Made by a program: the position numbers and the translations under genes. From Vicia villosa (taxonomy: Eukaryota > Streptophyta > Magnoliopsida > Fabales > Fabaceae): a DNA stretch of 64,000 bases. The notes below the pieces were generated by a model, which was given only the letters and a program-made list of their open reading frames with translations, was not told the DNA's origin and made no database searches. The stretch lies in the NCBI RefSeq assembly GCF_029867415.1, contig NW_026705156.1:1-64000 (forward strand), read 5' to 3'. Shown here one piece after another: positions 55,469 through 64,000 of the stretch; position 1 is the first letter of the stretch; every line of letters begins with the position of its first letter.

Positions 55469-57166
55469 CTATTCGAGGAGTAGCCTTGGATTTAAGAACC
55501 ACTGGGACAAGTTACAAGCTGCTGATTTATTTTTGGTATACATCCAATTCCAAGAGAGTCTCTGGACGGCTTCAAGTAAATGCTCCACCGGTGTGTTCTT
55601 GTTCTTGAATATGCTCGTGTTTCGAGCTTTCCAAATACTCCAGATGCAAGCAAACCATATGATTCTAACGCGATTAACTGCTTTCCTACCACCTCCTATG
55701 AGGGCTCCAAATTGCTCGAAATGTTCCCACCACTCGTTCGGGAGCGCCGTATGTACATTTAGCCATCTAGTAACGTGAGCCCATAAACCTGCAAAATAAG
55801 GACACTCAAAGAAAAGGTGAGAGGCTGATTCTTCCTGCCCGCACCCGCCTGCACAGTTAGTGTTATTATGAGATAAGACGCCTCTTCTAACGAGATTGTC
55901 TTTGGTTGGGAGTCTATTGTGAAATAGCCTCCACACTAGGCAGGATACTTTCGACGGGACAGGCTTATGCCAAACGACCTGCCAGTGCCTATTTGGCTCC
56001 ATCCTATTGGCTGCCCGCAACGATTTATAGGTCTCCTTCACTGAGTACTCGTTTGAAAAAGCAAGGTTTCCTATATCTAGGTGACAAATATCTCTCCACC
56101 ACAGCGAACTATGATCATCACTTGACCTAATGACTCCATTGTTTCCGCCATATCTCTCCTTCAGAATTTTGTACCACAACCCAGACCTCTCCTCTCTGAT
56201 TTTCCACACCCACTTACCTAATAATGTTGAATTAAAAACTCTCAGATCCTTAATTCCCACCCCTCCCTCGTCTATAGGTCTGCATACTTCATCCCACTTG
56301 ATCCAACTAATTTTTCTAAATTCCTCACTGCCTCCCCACAAGAAATGTTTGAAAAGTGATTCGAGTTTAGCAACGATACCTGATGGAGCTTTGAAGATGG
56401 AGAAGAAATATACTGGAATTGCTGACAAGACAGATTTTAGTACAACTACTCTACCTCCTATTGAAAGGTGTTTATGTTTCCAATTTGATAATCTTGATCT
56501 CACTACGTCCACCACCGGTTGCCATGTCTTCTTCGATCTCGGATTGGCACCTATGGGAATCCCCAAGTATGTGAAAGGTAAGGATCCAACTTTACAGTTT
56601 AAGATACCCGCTGCTTCTCGAAGCCAGTTTGGACAGATGTTAACTCCAAAAATGCAGCTTTTTTGGAAGTTGACTTTCAGCCCCGACATCAATTCGAAAA
56701 TTATCAGGTTTGCCTTTATGCTCCTTATGTTTCTCCACTTCTTTCCTCCTATAATTAATGTATCATCCGCGTACTGTAGATGTGAGATACACTCTGAGCC
56801 AGATTCGAAATTGAAGCCAGAAAAGTTTCCCAACTCGATTGCTTTCTTCATGAGGAGGTTGAAACCTTCTGCAACTATTAGGAACAAAAATGGTGACAGA
56901 GGGTCACCTTGTCTCAATCCTCTGCCCGCCCTAAATTCTTTTGTGGGACTGCCGTTCACCAAAATCGAAATCATAGAAGTCTTCAAGCATTCTGATATCC
57001 ACCTCCTCCATTTCTCGTGAAATCCCATCTTAACCAACACCTCTTCTAGAAACTTCCAATCAACAGAGTTGTATGCCTTCTCGAAGTCTACTTTAAACAA
57101 AATCACCTCTTTTTTCTTCCGTTTTGCTTCGTCCACTACTTCATTTGCTATTAAGATGCCATCCAA
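55469..57166 (-). CDS. LINE ORF2 C-terminal part (RT and zf-RVT), uninterrupted
   Basis: 565 residues without stop. RT motifs in order: VDFEKAYNSVDWKFL (about 25-39), GRGLRQGDPLSPFLFL (about 80-95), catalytic HLQYADDTLIIG (about 127-138), GLKVNFQKS (about 161-169), and YLGIPIGANPR. The thumb/connection region SRLSNWKHKHLSIGGRVVVL follows, then a zf-RVT domain (about 415-500, with HKPVPSKVSCLVWRLFHNRL and the Cys/His cluster CAGGCGQEESASHLFFECP). The endonuclease and RT N-terminus were lost by 5' truncation, so the Met at 57166 is internal. The open frame suggests a young copy. There is no RNase H domain, unlike the LINE relic at 25.9-28.8 kb. Confidence 0.88.
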   Translation of the reverse strand: MDGILIANEVVDEAKRKKKEVILFKVDFEKAYNSVDWKFLEEVLVKMGFHEKWRRWISECLKTSMISILVNGSPTKEFRAGRGLRQGDPLSPFLFLIVAEGFNLLMKKAIELGNFSGFNFESGSECISHLQYADDTLIIGGKKWRNIRSIKANLIIFELMSGLKVNFQKSCIFGVNICPNWLREAAGILNCKVGSLPFTYLGIPIGANPRSKKTWQPVVDVVRSRLSNWKHKHLSIGGRVVVLKSVLSAIPVYFFSIFKAPSGIVAKLESLFKHFLWGGSEEFRKISWIKWDEVCRPIDEGGVGIKDLRVFNSTLLGKWVWKIREERSGLWYKILKERYGGNNGVIRSSDDHSSLWWRDICHLDIGNLAFSNEYSVKETYKSLRAANRMEPNRHWQVVWHKPVPSKVSCLVWRLFHNRLPTKDNLVRRGVLSHNNTNCAGGCGQEESASHLFFECPYFAGLWAHVTRWLNVHTALPNEWWEHFEQFGALIGGGRKAVNRVRIIWFACIWSIWKARNTSIFKNKNTPVEHLLEAVQRLSWNWMYTKNKSAACNLSQWFLNPRLLLE

Positions 57167-57283
57167 AATTTGTCGTCCAGCTATTTTATTGAAAAATTCA
57201 TAATTAATTTTATTTTTAGATATATTGCATAATTTATTTAGTTAGACAAACAAATTTAATACTTTTTTTATAAATAAAAAAAG

Positions 57284-57375
57284 AAGGAAGTTTCTGTAAA
57301 AAAAAAACTACAAGAAAGTTTCTGTAAAAAAAAACTACAAGGAAGTTTCCGTCAAAAAAACTAAAAGGAAGTAGT
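57284..57375. repeat. About 31-bp tandem repeat, three copies
   Basis: GGAAGTTTCTGT, A run, CTACAA repeated three times with small changes. Non-coding, inside the hAT element. Confidence 0.75.
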
Positions 57376-57474
57376 ATTTAATCAATAATATTATACTCTG
57401 TCCAATCCTTTGAAAAAAATATTTATGCAAAATTCTTACAAATCATTTACAATATATTGAAAAAATCTGAAAAT

Positions 57475-57645
57475 TTCACTATTAAAAAACAGAGATATAG
57501 CAGTAGTTTGTAGGTATCTATCTCAAAATCTCAAAATTTCACATTAGTAAAAAATAGAGATATAACAGTAGCAGTAGTTTGTAGGTATCTATCTCAAAAT
57601 CTCAAAATTTCACATTAGTAAAAGTACTTGTAGGTATTCATCTGT
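57475..57645. repeat. About 72-bp tandem repeat, two copies and a part
   Basis: Units contain AGAGATATAGCAGTAG, TTTGTAGGTATCTATCTC and CAAAATCTCAAAATTTCAC. The third copy is cut after TTGTAGGTATTCATC. Inside the hAT element. Confidence 0.8.
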
Positions 57646-58215
57646 TTTTCCCTTCATTTTATTTAAGAAACAAGAAAATTGACAAAATGGAAGTCTGCAA
57701 GATATCAAAATAAAAAATTGACAGTAGTAGTTTGTATCAAGTCACCAAGAAGAACAACAACTCTCACACAACAACAAATCAAAAATTTCTATTTCAATAA
57801 TTTTAATTTCAACTTAAACTAACCCTAATGTTTAACACATATCAGAATCAAAAATAAAAAAAACATACGGTAATGCGGCGGGATTGAAGATAGAGGCGTG
57901 GTGGCGGAAAAAAAAAGTCGTCTGCGGTGTTGATATGCAGACGGTGCGGGGTTGTTGTTGCTTCTTCTTACTTCTTCGTATTTTACTCTGCAGAATGAAA
58001 TTTGGGTGTGTGGCTGAAAGCCTGAAGCCTTAAAAGAAATAAAAAAAGAAAAGAAAACAACTGAACCACCGGTTTTTCCGATTTTCACCGGTCCTCACCG
58101 GTTCCCTCCTGTTCAAAGGCATGGGCGATCGAACAAACAGACCCGACCAATTACTTGACCGGTTCCTGGTCCAAGCGGTCCGACCGGCCGGTCCGGTCCG
58201 GTTTTTATAACACTG

Positions 58216-58740
58216 GTGTAGTGTTACAAAATGGTGTAAAGATAGCTTTTCTCTTTTAATTAATAGTGAATTATAATTTTTATGATTTGTTATATTTAAA
58301 TCCTCACTATTTTCGGGTCACTTTCTTTTTTTATCATAACATTCCTTAACAATTCAAACTTAGTAGGTATATTATTTTTCTTCTAGAATCTATCAAATAA
58401 GAAAACAAATGTACTTGAAAATATCAAATATGTCATTTGTTTAAAAAATTCCACATTCTTTTTTTGGAGTTAAATTTTGTTCTAAAAATGCTTTTTCTAA
58501 CTAATTGTCTGCTAGGTCCAAATATTACTACTATTTGTTGATGTTATTGTTTTTCGTTAGCAGTTTAGCCTTCATATGAGGCTTAAGACTTCAAATGAAA
58601 CCAAACCACACTTTATCACCTTCCCAATGCAGACTTTTTTGAACTAGTTTTAGAAAAAGCAAACATCACTTCTGCCTCTGTCCACTGCTTTCTCCCAATA
58701 ACATCAACACTTTCTCTCTCTATCTTCCTTTCTCTCTTTC
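58216..58740. other. Intergenic, nothing recognised
   Basis: AT-rich sequence to the right of the hAT target duplication, becoming pyrimidine-rich towards 58700. No gene or TE end seen. Confidence 0.6.
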
Positions 58741-58774
58741 TCTCTCGTCATTTCTCTCTCTCTCTCTCTCTCTC

Positions 58775-58809
<35 letters not shown>
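58741..58809. repeat. (CT)n-rich microsatellite
   Basis: Interrupted CT run, within pyrimidine-rich sequence (58690-58870) of the kind found in plant 5' leaders. Confidence 0.9.
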
Positions 58810-58810
<1 letters not shown>

Positions 58811-59739
58811 ACTTCTTTCGTCTTCCTCTTCTTCTTCCTTTTCCCTCTTCTCCGTCTTCTTCAACGTTGTTTTGTTCGTTTGGTATCTTATTGAAGGAAG
58901 AGACACCAATGATCCCTCACCACTACAATACGCCATATTCGCTGCATCACACAACTCTGAGAGGAATATGACAGTCGTCTTTATCGTCGAGATTTCGTTT
59001 CGGTCACATCATCACCATCCTATTGGTTGTTTGCTCACCACCCTTTATTACCGTCAATCACCGATGCTCGTGTGTTAGATCAGCCAAGATCCATCGCAAG
59101 TTACTCATTTTTCTGCGAAACTGTTTGGGTTGTAACCCATCAACCAAAATCATCACGAACGTAAGGTATATTTTGGATTTTGAATCATGGGTTTTCTTTG
59201 TTTTCTTTTATTCATTGGAAAAAATTTAATTTTTTTGGTATTTGAATAAGGGTTATTCGAAAGTTTTTGCGGAGAGGCTGTCCGAGGAAGAAATACATGG
59301 TTTGAAATAGTAGGTTAGGCACTATGTCGTTGTTGATTCGTGGAAATCAATCAATAATGGATGCAGAAATCAGTACTTCTCAGGCAACGAATTAAGAATT
59401 TATGTTAACATTACAACAAGCTTTAGTTTTTGAGGTTTGGATTCTCTATCGTCGCAGTTTTGCACTTACAACCTCTATCGAAGATTCTGGACATTTTATG
59501 TGGTACTTTATTATGATATTTCATTAAAATTGTTTACCTTTCATAACAATAGAATCCTGCTCAAATGCAGTACTTTTAGGCTTTACCATTGTTGAGCAAT
59601 GCACTAAGCATGATACAACTTCAAATCTTCTAAAATCTGGAACTGGTGAGTACTTTTATGCATACTCACTCTCGAAATAGGTGAGTTTCGTAATTCTTTC
59701 GTCAATAAATAACCTTCATTTGTTTTGTATCGAGTGTTG

Positions 59740-59880
59740 TTACACTCATGTTGCAGTATCAATTGTTGGTGTTGTTTCTGCTGTTGTAGCAGTTGCGGCT
59801 TCAATAGCATCATCTGAAATTCATAATGCAAAACAAAAGAACCCTACTATGATGGATCATGTTTTGCATTTGTTGCATTG
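59740..59880 (+). pseudogene. Possible fragment of a VAN3-binding-protein-like (DUF828) exon
   Basis: In the frame 59681-59899, directly after a TTGCAG acceptor-like site (59752-59757), the translation reads VSIVGVVSAVVAVAASIASS followed by EIHNAKQKNP. This recalls the Ala/Val-rich start of the conserved domain of VAN3-binding/FORKED-like plant proteins. It is short and no neighbouring exon is recognised, so low complexity is a real alternative. If genuine it is an isolated fragment, perhaps captured by a transposon. Confidence 0.25.
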
Positions 59881-59899
59881 CATTTATATTTATACATGA

Positions 59900-60678
59900 C
59901 CAACTTAGCCTTGTGGTCATCCATGTATTTTTCTGGTATTTTTTAGTTAGCTGGTTAATGGTTGCATTGTTGTACAAGCTGCATATGATTGTGTACTTGT
60001 ATTATTGATTTTTAGGTATACAAAAATCAAGCCTTCAGCTCAAACATACAATGTATAACAATTTACAGGTCCAAACTATCCTTTAACTGAGTTGTTGCTT
60101 TTTGGATTAATAGGCTACTAGAGTTAAATTTTTACCAAGGTGGGACTGTTTCATCAAGCATAGAAATCAGGTGAAGTGGAAGGTCAACAGATGAAAGGAA
60201 GGTGTAGAATGATATGCATATGGTCATCTTCACTTCCCTTCCTAGTGATTATGCTGGAGTTGTTTTAATAAATAATTTGTTATGATATGTGTGCATTGTT
60301 TTTTCTATTAGTGTTGAAATAAATGACCTCGCAGACAATTGATAATTACCTTGTATGTATTTTGATTGATGTCTAAAAATGTTATGCAATGTGGGTCGTG
60401 AGTACCGTATTAATATGTTGTTGATATCCTAGAGTTTATTAAAGAAATTATTTTATAATGCCCATCTTTCTTTTATCTCAAATCTCAAGTTTGCATCCAA
60501 GAAAGTTACTTTGAAACTGGTAGCAGTCATTTGTTACCGGTATACGATTAGACATTTGTTAAAAAGGGGTAATCTTTACTGATTAGTTATTTTTGAATCT
60601 AACAAGGTATGGATATGATGGCTAAAGACATATGTGGGTTATAATAACCCAAAATGTGATATGATTTCAGGTTGTTGC
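59900..60678. other. Intergenic, nothing recognised
   Basis: No frame with domain-like content and no repeat structure. It ends at the TGTAACACCCC start of the gypsy LTR. Confidence 0.6.
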
Positions 60679-62339
60679 TGTAACACCCCATTTCTACCCA
60701 GAAATTATATATAAAAAAAATCAGAGTTTTCAAAATTTCTCAATAAACAAATGAGGCGTCACATAACTAAAACAAAACCAATCACCTCGTCGCATAAAGC
60801 GGATACATAGCACATTTGAAATAGAATAACTTATTTTATTAAAACACAGCGGAATCACTTAAGAATGTATTCAATAAAATATCTTCAGTTAACTTATCAT
60901 TTTATCCAACCAAAATGAAACAATTAAATAGCAACATCATAAATAATATAAATCGTTCCCCCCAGAGTGCTACGTATCAGAGCGACAACCGACTCGAGTA
61001 ACGGCAACTAAATCTTCATACTTGAATACCTGCACGTTACCAATATAAAGGCAACGGCGCAACAAGAGAAAAGGGTGAGATATCAAATCATATAAGTGGG
61101 CATATGATAAATTGCATGCTAGGATTCAGACATATAAAATCATCACATCACAAGTATCAATAGCTACTATACACATCATACTTCTACAGTCATTAATCTC
61201 ACATACTTTTCATCACACAACAAGTCATAATCATGTAAATAGTATCATCTAATAAATTTCAATTATTCAAGTAAGCACAAAATTTAATAGTATAATATTC
61301 AAAAGATTCAATACTATTATCCCAAATATATACACAATCCATCATTATCACATATTCACACGTTTAACCAATTATATATCAAAACATCACCAATTTCAAT
61401 TATCACATCTCATGTACACATGACAATCACATAAATGCATATATTCAACATCACTTAACCTCAATGTGACTCAATGCAAGATATGTGACTCTATGCATGT
61501 GGTACCCAATGTGGACCCAAAGTTCCACCGCTTCCGATTCATATAGAATCTAGCCACGCTTCAGATCCGGACAAGATCAAAGCCACCAAATGTAAACATA
61601 TAGTTTACCGCTTTCCGAATTCACTCTAGAATCCAAGCCCCGCTTTTGTTTCAAAGCAAACCACCTTTGTTTCAAGGCACACCATGACATGAATGCAGGT
61701 ACAATGTTGACAAACATATGCAATTAAGATCATCTCTACCATCTTAATATTTAGCATATCACAATAATTCAACTCGATGAATTATCCACCAATTGTACAC
61801 AACATTCACAACACATACATATCATTCACATATAAAAGGCCAATTAATCAATTACGATTCACAAAATCCAATTAACACTAGTAACCATACTATCTCATGT
61901 TAATTCTCATTTTGCCAATTATATATGAACATACACATTTAAAATCAAACAATTAATCATTAAAATTAATGCTATCCAACTACCCACAAAGAATCAATAT
62001 CAAAACAACATCATTGACATAATAATATATATTTCTCAACATACATATTCAAGTCAAAACACAATTACGGATAAATTCTCAATATATCGTAATCTACCGA
62101 CAAACCAAATAGTTGATCTAATTCCAAATTGTATTCTAATCAATTAAACACATTGAAATTTAATTCAACTATTAATTTAATCAACCAATTAATAATCACA
62201 CTATATTAATTTAATTCACTTCTATTTCTACTCCATTTCCAATTTCTAGCATTCTATTGCTCAAGACCATTTTTATTGAAAAGAATATCGCGCTAGCTTT
62301 CTAACGCTTCTGTTGTGAAAAACGATACCAATAACAAAT
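60679..62339 (+). repeat. Ty3/gypsy LTR (Tekay-like chromovirus type), interrupted at right
   Basis: Starts TGTAACACCCCATTTCTACC, the usual opening of this LTR family. It includes GAGTGCTACGTATCAGAGCG, ACCGCTTCCGATTC and CCTTTGTTTCAAGGCACACC. It runs at least to CGCTAGCTTTCTAACGCTTC (62290-62309). The end is displaced by the copia insertion. No internal domain of this element lies in the window. The family call is from memory of LTR wording and is moderately sure. Confidence 0.55.
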
Positions 62340-62773
62340 TATAATAGGGAATTAGGGAGGAGAAGAAGAACACAATATTTGGTTATAACTGCTATTCTTT
62401 TACTTTCTCTTAAAACAAGATTACAAGTTTACAAGAATAACAAATAACCTCTCTCACCCTAAATTAGGATTTGCAGCTTAGCAATGATGAGAGACTAGTA
62501 TGCTATTTATAATAAAACCTAACATACTAACTAATGGGCTTTTTCAGCAAGGCCCATTATACAAGCCAACTTAATAAACAAGCTAACTTAACAAATTAGG
62601 GTTTAAACACTAAAACCTAATTTAACATGCTAACAACTCTAGCATCTTCGACTACAGCATGCACACTTCGACACCAGCATTTGAACAATCCTTCGACTTC
62701 ATGCTTAACTCTGTCGAACTGTCAAACCAAGAAGCTACCCTTCGACAATACTAGAGTTCGATCCAATATCTCA
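62340..62773 (-). repeat. 3' LTR of right-end copia element
   Basis: Minus strand: after the stop codon and a purine tract (CCAAGGTGGAGATT, about 62775-62790) the LTR starts TGTGAGATATTGG. It contains TATTATAAATAGCATAC (TATA-like, about 62500-62516) and ends near CCCTATTATAATTTG. Boundaries are uncertain by about 20 bp because the other LTR is outside the window. Confidence 0.6.
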
Positions 62774-62817
62774 CAAATCTCCACCTTGGACCTAACTCTA
62801 CAACGTCAAGGAACAAA

Positions 62818-64000
62818 CTAGCTTTCTTCATGCAGCTTTATCAACTGCATACAGTGGAAAAACTTGCAACTCGGCAATGTCTTGGTGATCATATCAGCAG
62901 CATTGTCTTCAGTCGAAACCTTCAGCACTTGGACTTCTCCACGCTCGATTACTCCTCTGACGAAATGCAGCCTCACATCAATGTGCTTAGTTCGCTCATG
63001 ATAGGCTGAATTCTTTGTCAGGTGTATTGCACTTTGACTATCACATTTAATAGTGATACCTCGACCTTGAAGTTTCAGCTCTTTCGCAAAACCTTCAAGC
63101 CACAATGCTTCTTTCACAGCTTCAGTGAGAGCAATATATTCCGCTTCAGTGGTTGATAGAGCAACAACCTTTTGAAGAGTTGCTTTCCAACTAATTGCTG
63201 TGCCAAACATAGTGAAAACATATCCAGAAATAGATTTTCTGGAATCCATACAACCTGCATAATCAGAGTCGACATATCCTTCTATTACTGCTTTACTATC
63301 TTCACCCAAGGCTCCACCATAAATTAGAACTCTGTTCAGAGATCCATTTATGTACCTTAAAATCCACTTCAATGCTTGCCAGTGAGCCTTTTCAGGATTC
63401 GCCATGTACCTGCTTACAAGACTTACTGCGTATGCTATGTCGGGTCTAGTACAGACCATAGCATACATCAAAGAACCGACTATATTAGCATATGGGATGC
63501 TATTCATATAGGCTCTTTCGACATCAGTACTGGGACACTGATCAATACTCAGCTTGAATTGAGGGTTTGTTGGAGTCACAACTGGCTTCGAATTCGACAT
63601 ACCAAACTTTTCAAGAATCTTCCGTAGATATGCCTCTTGAGATAGACATAACTTCGACTTCTTTCTATCTCTTCGAATGTCAATTCCAAGAATCCTGGAA
63701 GCAGCTCCCAGATCCTTCATATCGAACTCCTTATTGAGTTCAGCCTTCACCCTCATCACATCTTCAACATTGTTGCTTGCTATGAGAATATCATCCACAT
63801 AAAGCAACAAAATAACAAATGAATTACCAGGTCGAAATCTGAAGTAAACGCAGTGGTCGAACTGACTTCTAATGAAACTTATGCGTGCCATGAACTTGTC
63901 GAATCTCCTATTCCACTGTCGAGGAGATTGTTTCAGCCCATACAAAGATCTCTTTAACTTGCACACATAATCTTCCTTCCCCTTTTCGACATACCCTTCA
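62818..64000 (-). CDS. Copia pol C-terminus (Tork-like RT and RNase H), partial at window edge
   Basis: Open frame that continues to the right edge, so the N-terminal part of the polyprotein is outside. From the first Met at 63966: KRSLYGLKQSPRQWN, catalytic YVDDILIAS (about 56-64), KDLGAASRILGIDIRRD, CTRPDIAYAVS, RNase H with VDSDYAGCMDSRKS, STTEAEYIAL and KCDSQSAIHLTKN, and the end MITKTLPSCKF. No stop or frameshift is seen. The sequence is the same family as the relic at 32371-39590 but intact. Minus-strand insertion in the gypsy LTR. Confidence 0.88.
   Translation of the reverse strand, partial: EGYVEKGKEDYVCKLKRSLYGLKQSPRQWNRRFDKFMARISFIRSQFDHCVYFRFRPGNSFVILLLYVDDILIASNNVEDVMRVKAELNKEFDMKDLGAASRILGIDIRRDRKKSKLCLSQEAYLRKILEKFGMSNSKPVVTPTNPQFKLSIDQCPSTDVERAYMNSIPYANIVGSLMYAMVCTRPDIAYAVSLVSRYMANPEKAHWQALKWILRYINGSLNRVLIYGGALGEDSKAVIEGYVDSDYAGCMDSRKSISGYVFTMFGTAISWKATLQKVVALSTTEAEYIALTEAVKEALWLEGFAKELKLQGRGITIKCDSQSAIHLTKNSAYHERTKHIDVRLHFVRGVIERGEVQVLKVSTEDNAADMITKTLPSCKFFHCMQLIKLHEES

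Larger units (their letters stand above)
54905..57185 (-). mobile_element. 5'-truncated L1-type LINE inside the hAT element
   Basis: Minus-strand LINE: it begins inside the RT domain at about 57185, carries an intact C-terminal ORF2 frame, a 3' UTR of about 550 bp, and an A-rich end (CTTCAAAAAAAATATC, minus strand, about 54900-54915). Truncation at the 5' end is typical of target-primed reverse transcription. No target duplication could be confirmed by eye. Confidence 0.75.
54394..58215. mobile_element. Non-autonomous hAT-type element (3822 bp) carrying a LINE
   Basis: Perfect 8-bp target duplication GTGTAGTG (54386-54393 and 58216-58223). The left end CAATATTTTAAAAATCGG and the right end as reverse complement CAGTGTTATAAAAACCGG are imperfect inverted repeats. 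They continue into subterminal blocks of GGTCACTGG / GGTCGAACC on the left and ACCGGTT / CCGGTCCGG on the right. No hAT transposase frame is present. Over half of the interior is a LINE insertion (about 54905-57185). Confidence 0.8.

Noticed and set aside
56130..57020. 296-codon plus-strand frame
   Set aside because: It is the antisense shadow of the LINE ORF2 frame.

Overview
The window is repeat-only nuclear DNA from a higher plant. I find no intact host gene. The AT-rich background, plant TE families (Ty1/copia, Ty3/gypsy, L1-type LINEs, hAT, Stowaway- and Tourist-like MITEs) and an Ogre-type gypsy element with a 4.7 kb LTR and a tRNA-Arg primer-binding site point to a legume, most likely of tribe Fabeae (Pisum/Vicia/Lathyrus/Lens group). 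That assignment is an inference from TE content.

Layout. (1) 1-15660 is one uninterrupted tandem array built on a 49-bp monomer. Monomers fall into seven types, A to G, that follow each other in order as a 343-bp heptamer. In 1-10240 the heptamers are organised again into a nearly perfect 2342-bp unit of 48 monomers (block sizes 4+7+7+7+10+7+6), present in four full copies and one partial copy. The rest, 10240-15660, keeps the heptamer order but is diverged. This three-tier hierarchy is the most striking structure in the window. (2) 15661-21989 is the 5' end of a minus-strand Ogre-like element (decayed ORF1, PBS, complete 4.7 kb LTR). It abuts, at 21990-24965, a second Ogre-like LTR fragment in the opposite orientation. 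(3) 25100-28760 holds a decayed gypsy protease-region relic next to a decayed LINE (RT, zf-RVT, RNase H). (4) 28800-32200 carries MITEs, long TA microsatellites, a 0.5 kb segment of organelle-like composition between two TA arrays, and a LINE endonuclease relic split by two MITEs in tandem. (5) 32370-39600 is an old copia relic hit twice: by a very young Ale/Retrofit-like copia element (identical 248-bp LTRs, AGGCT target duplication, but a lesion in RT) and by a 979-bp hAT-type element. (6) 40570-44090 is another copia relic with LTRs in inverted arrangement. (7) 46770-47430 is a minus-strand copia RT relic containing an AG microsatellite. (8) 47511-52545 is a young non-autonomous LTR element (1555-bp LTRs, tRNA-Asp PBS, GTAGG target duplication) sitting in a segment with 42-bp subterminal-type repeats. 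(9) 54394-58215 is a 3.8 kb hAT-type element with an 8-bp target duplication that contains a fairly intact LINE ORF2 C-terminal half. (10) 58216-60678 is anonymous sequence with a possible gene fragment. (11) 60679-64000 is a gypsy LTR invaded by a minus-strand Tork-like copia element that runs off the right edge.

The genes do not form a pathway. The order of insertion can be read as layers: old copia, gypsy and LINE relics, then DNA transposons and LINEs, then the two young LTR elements. The satellite array has evolved separately by local unequal exchange.
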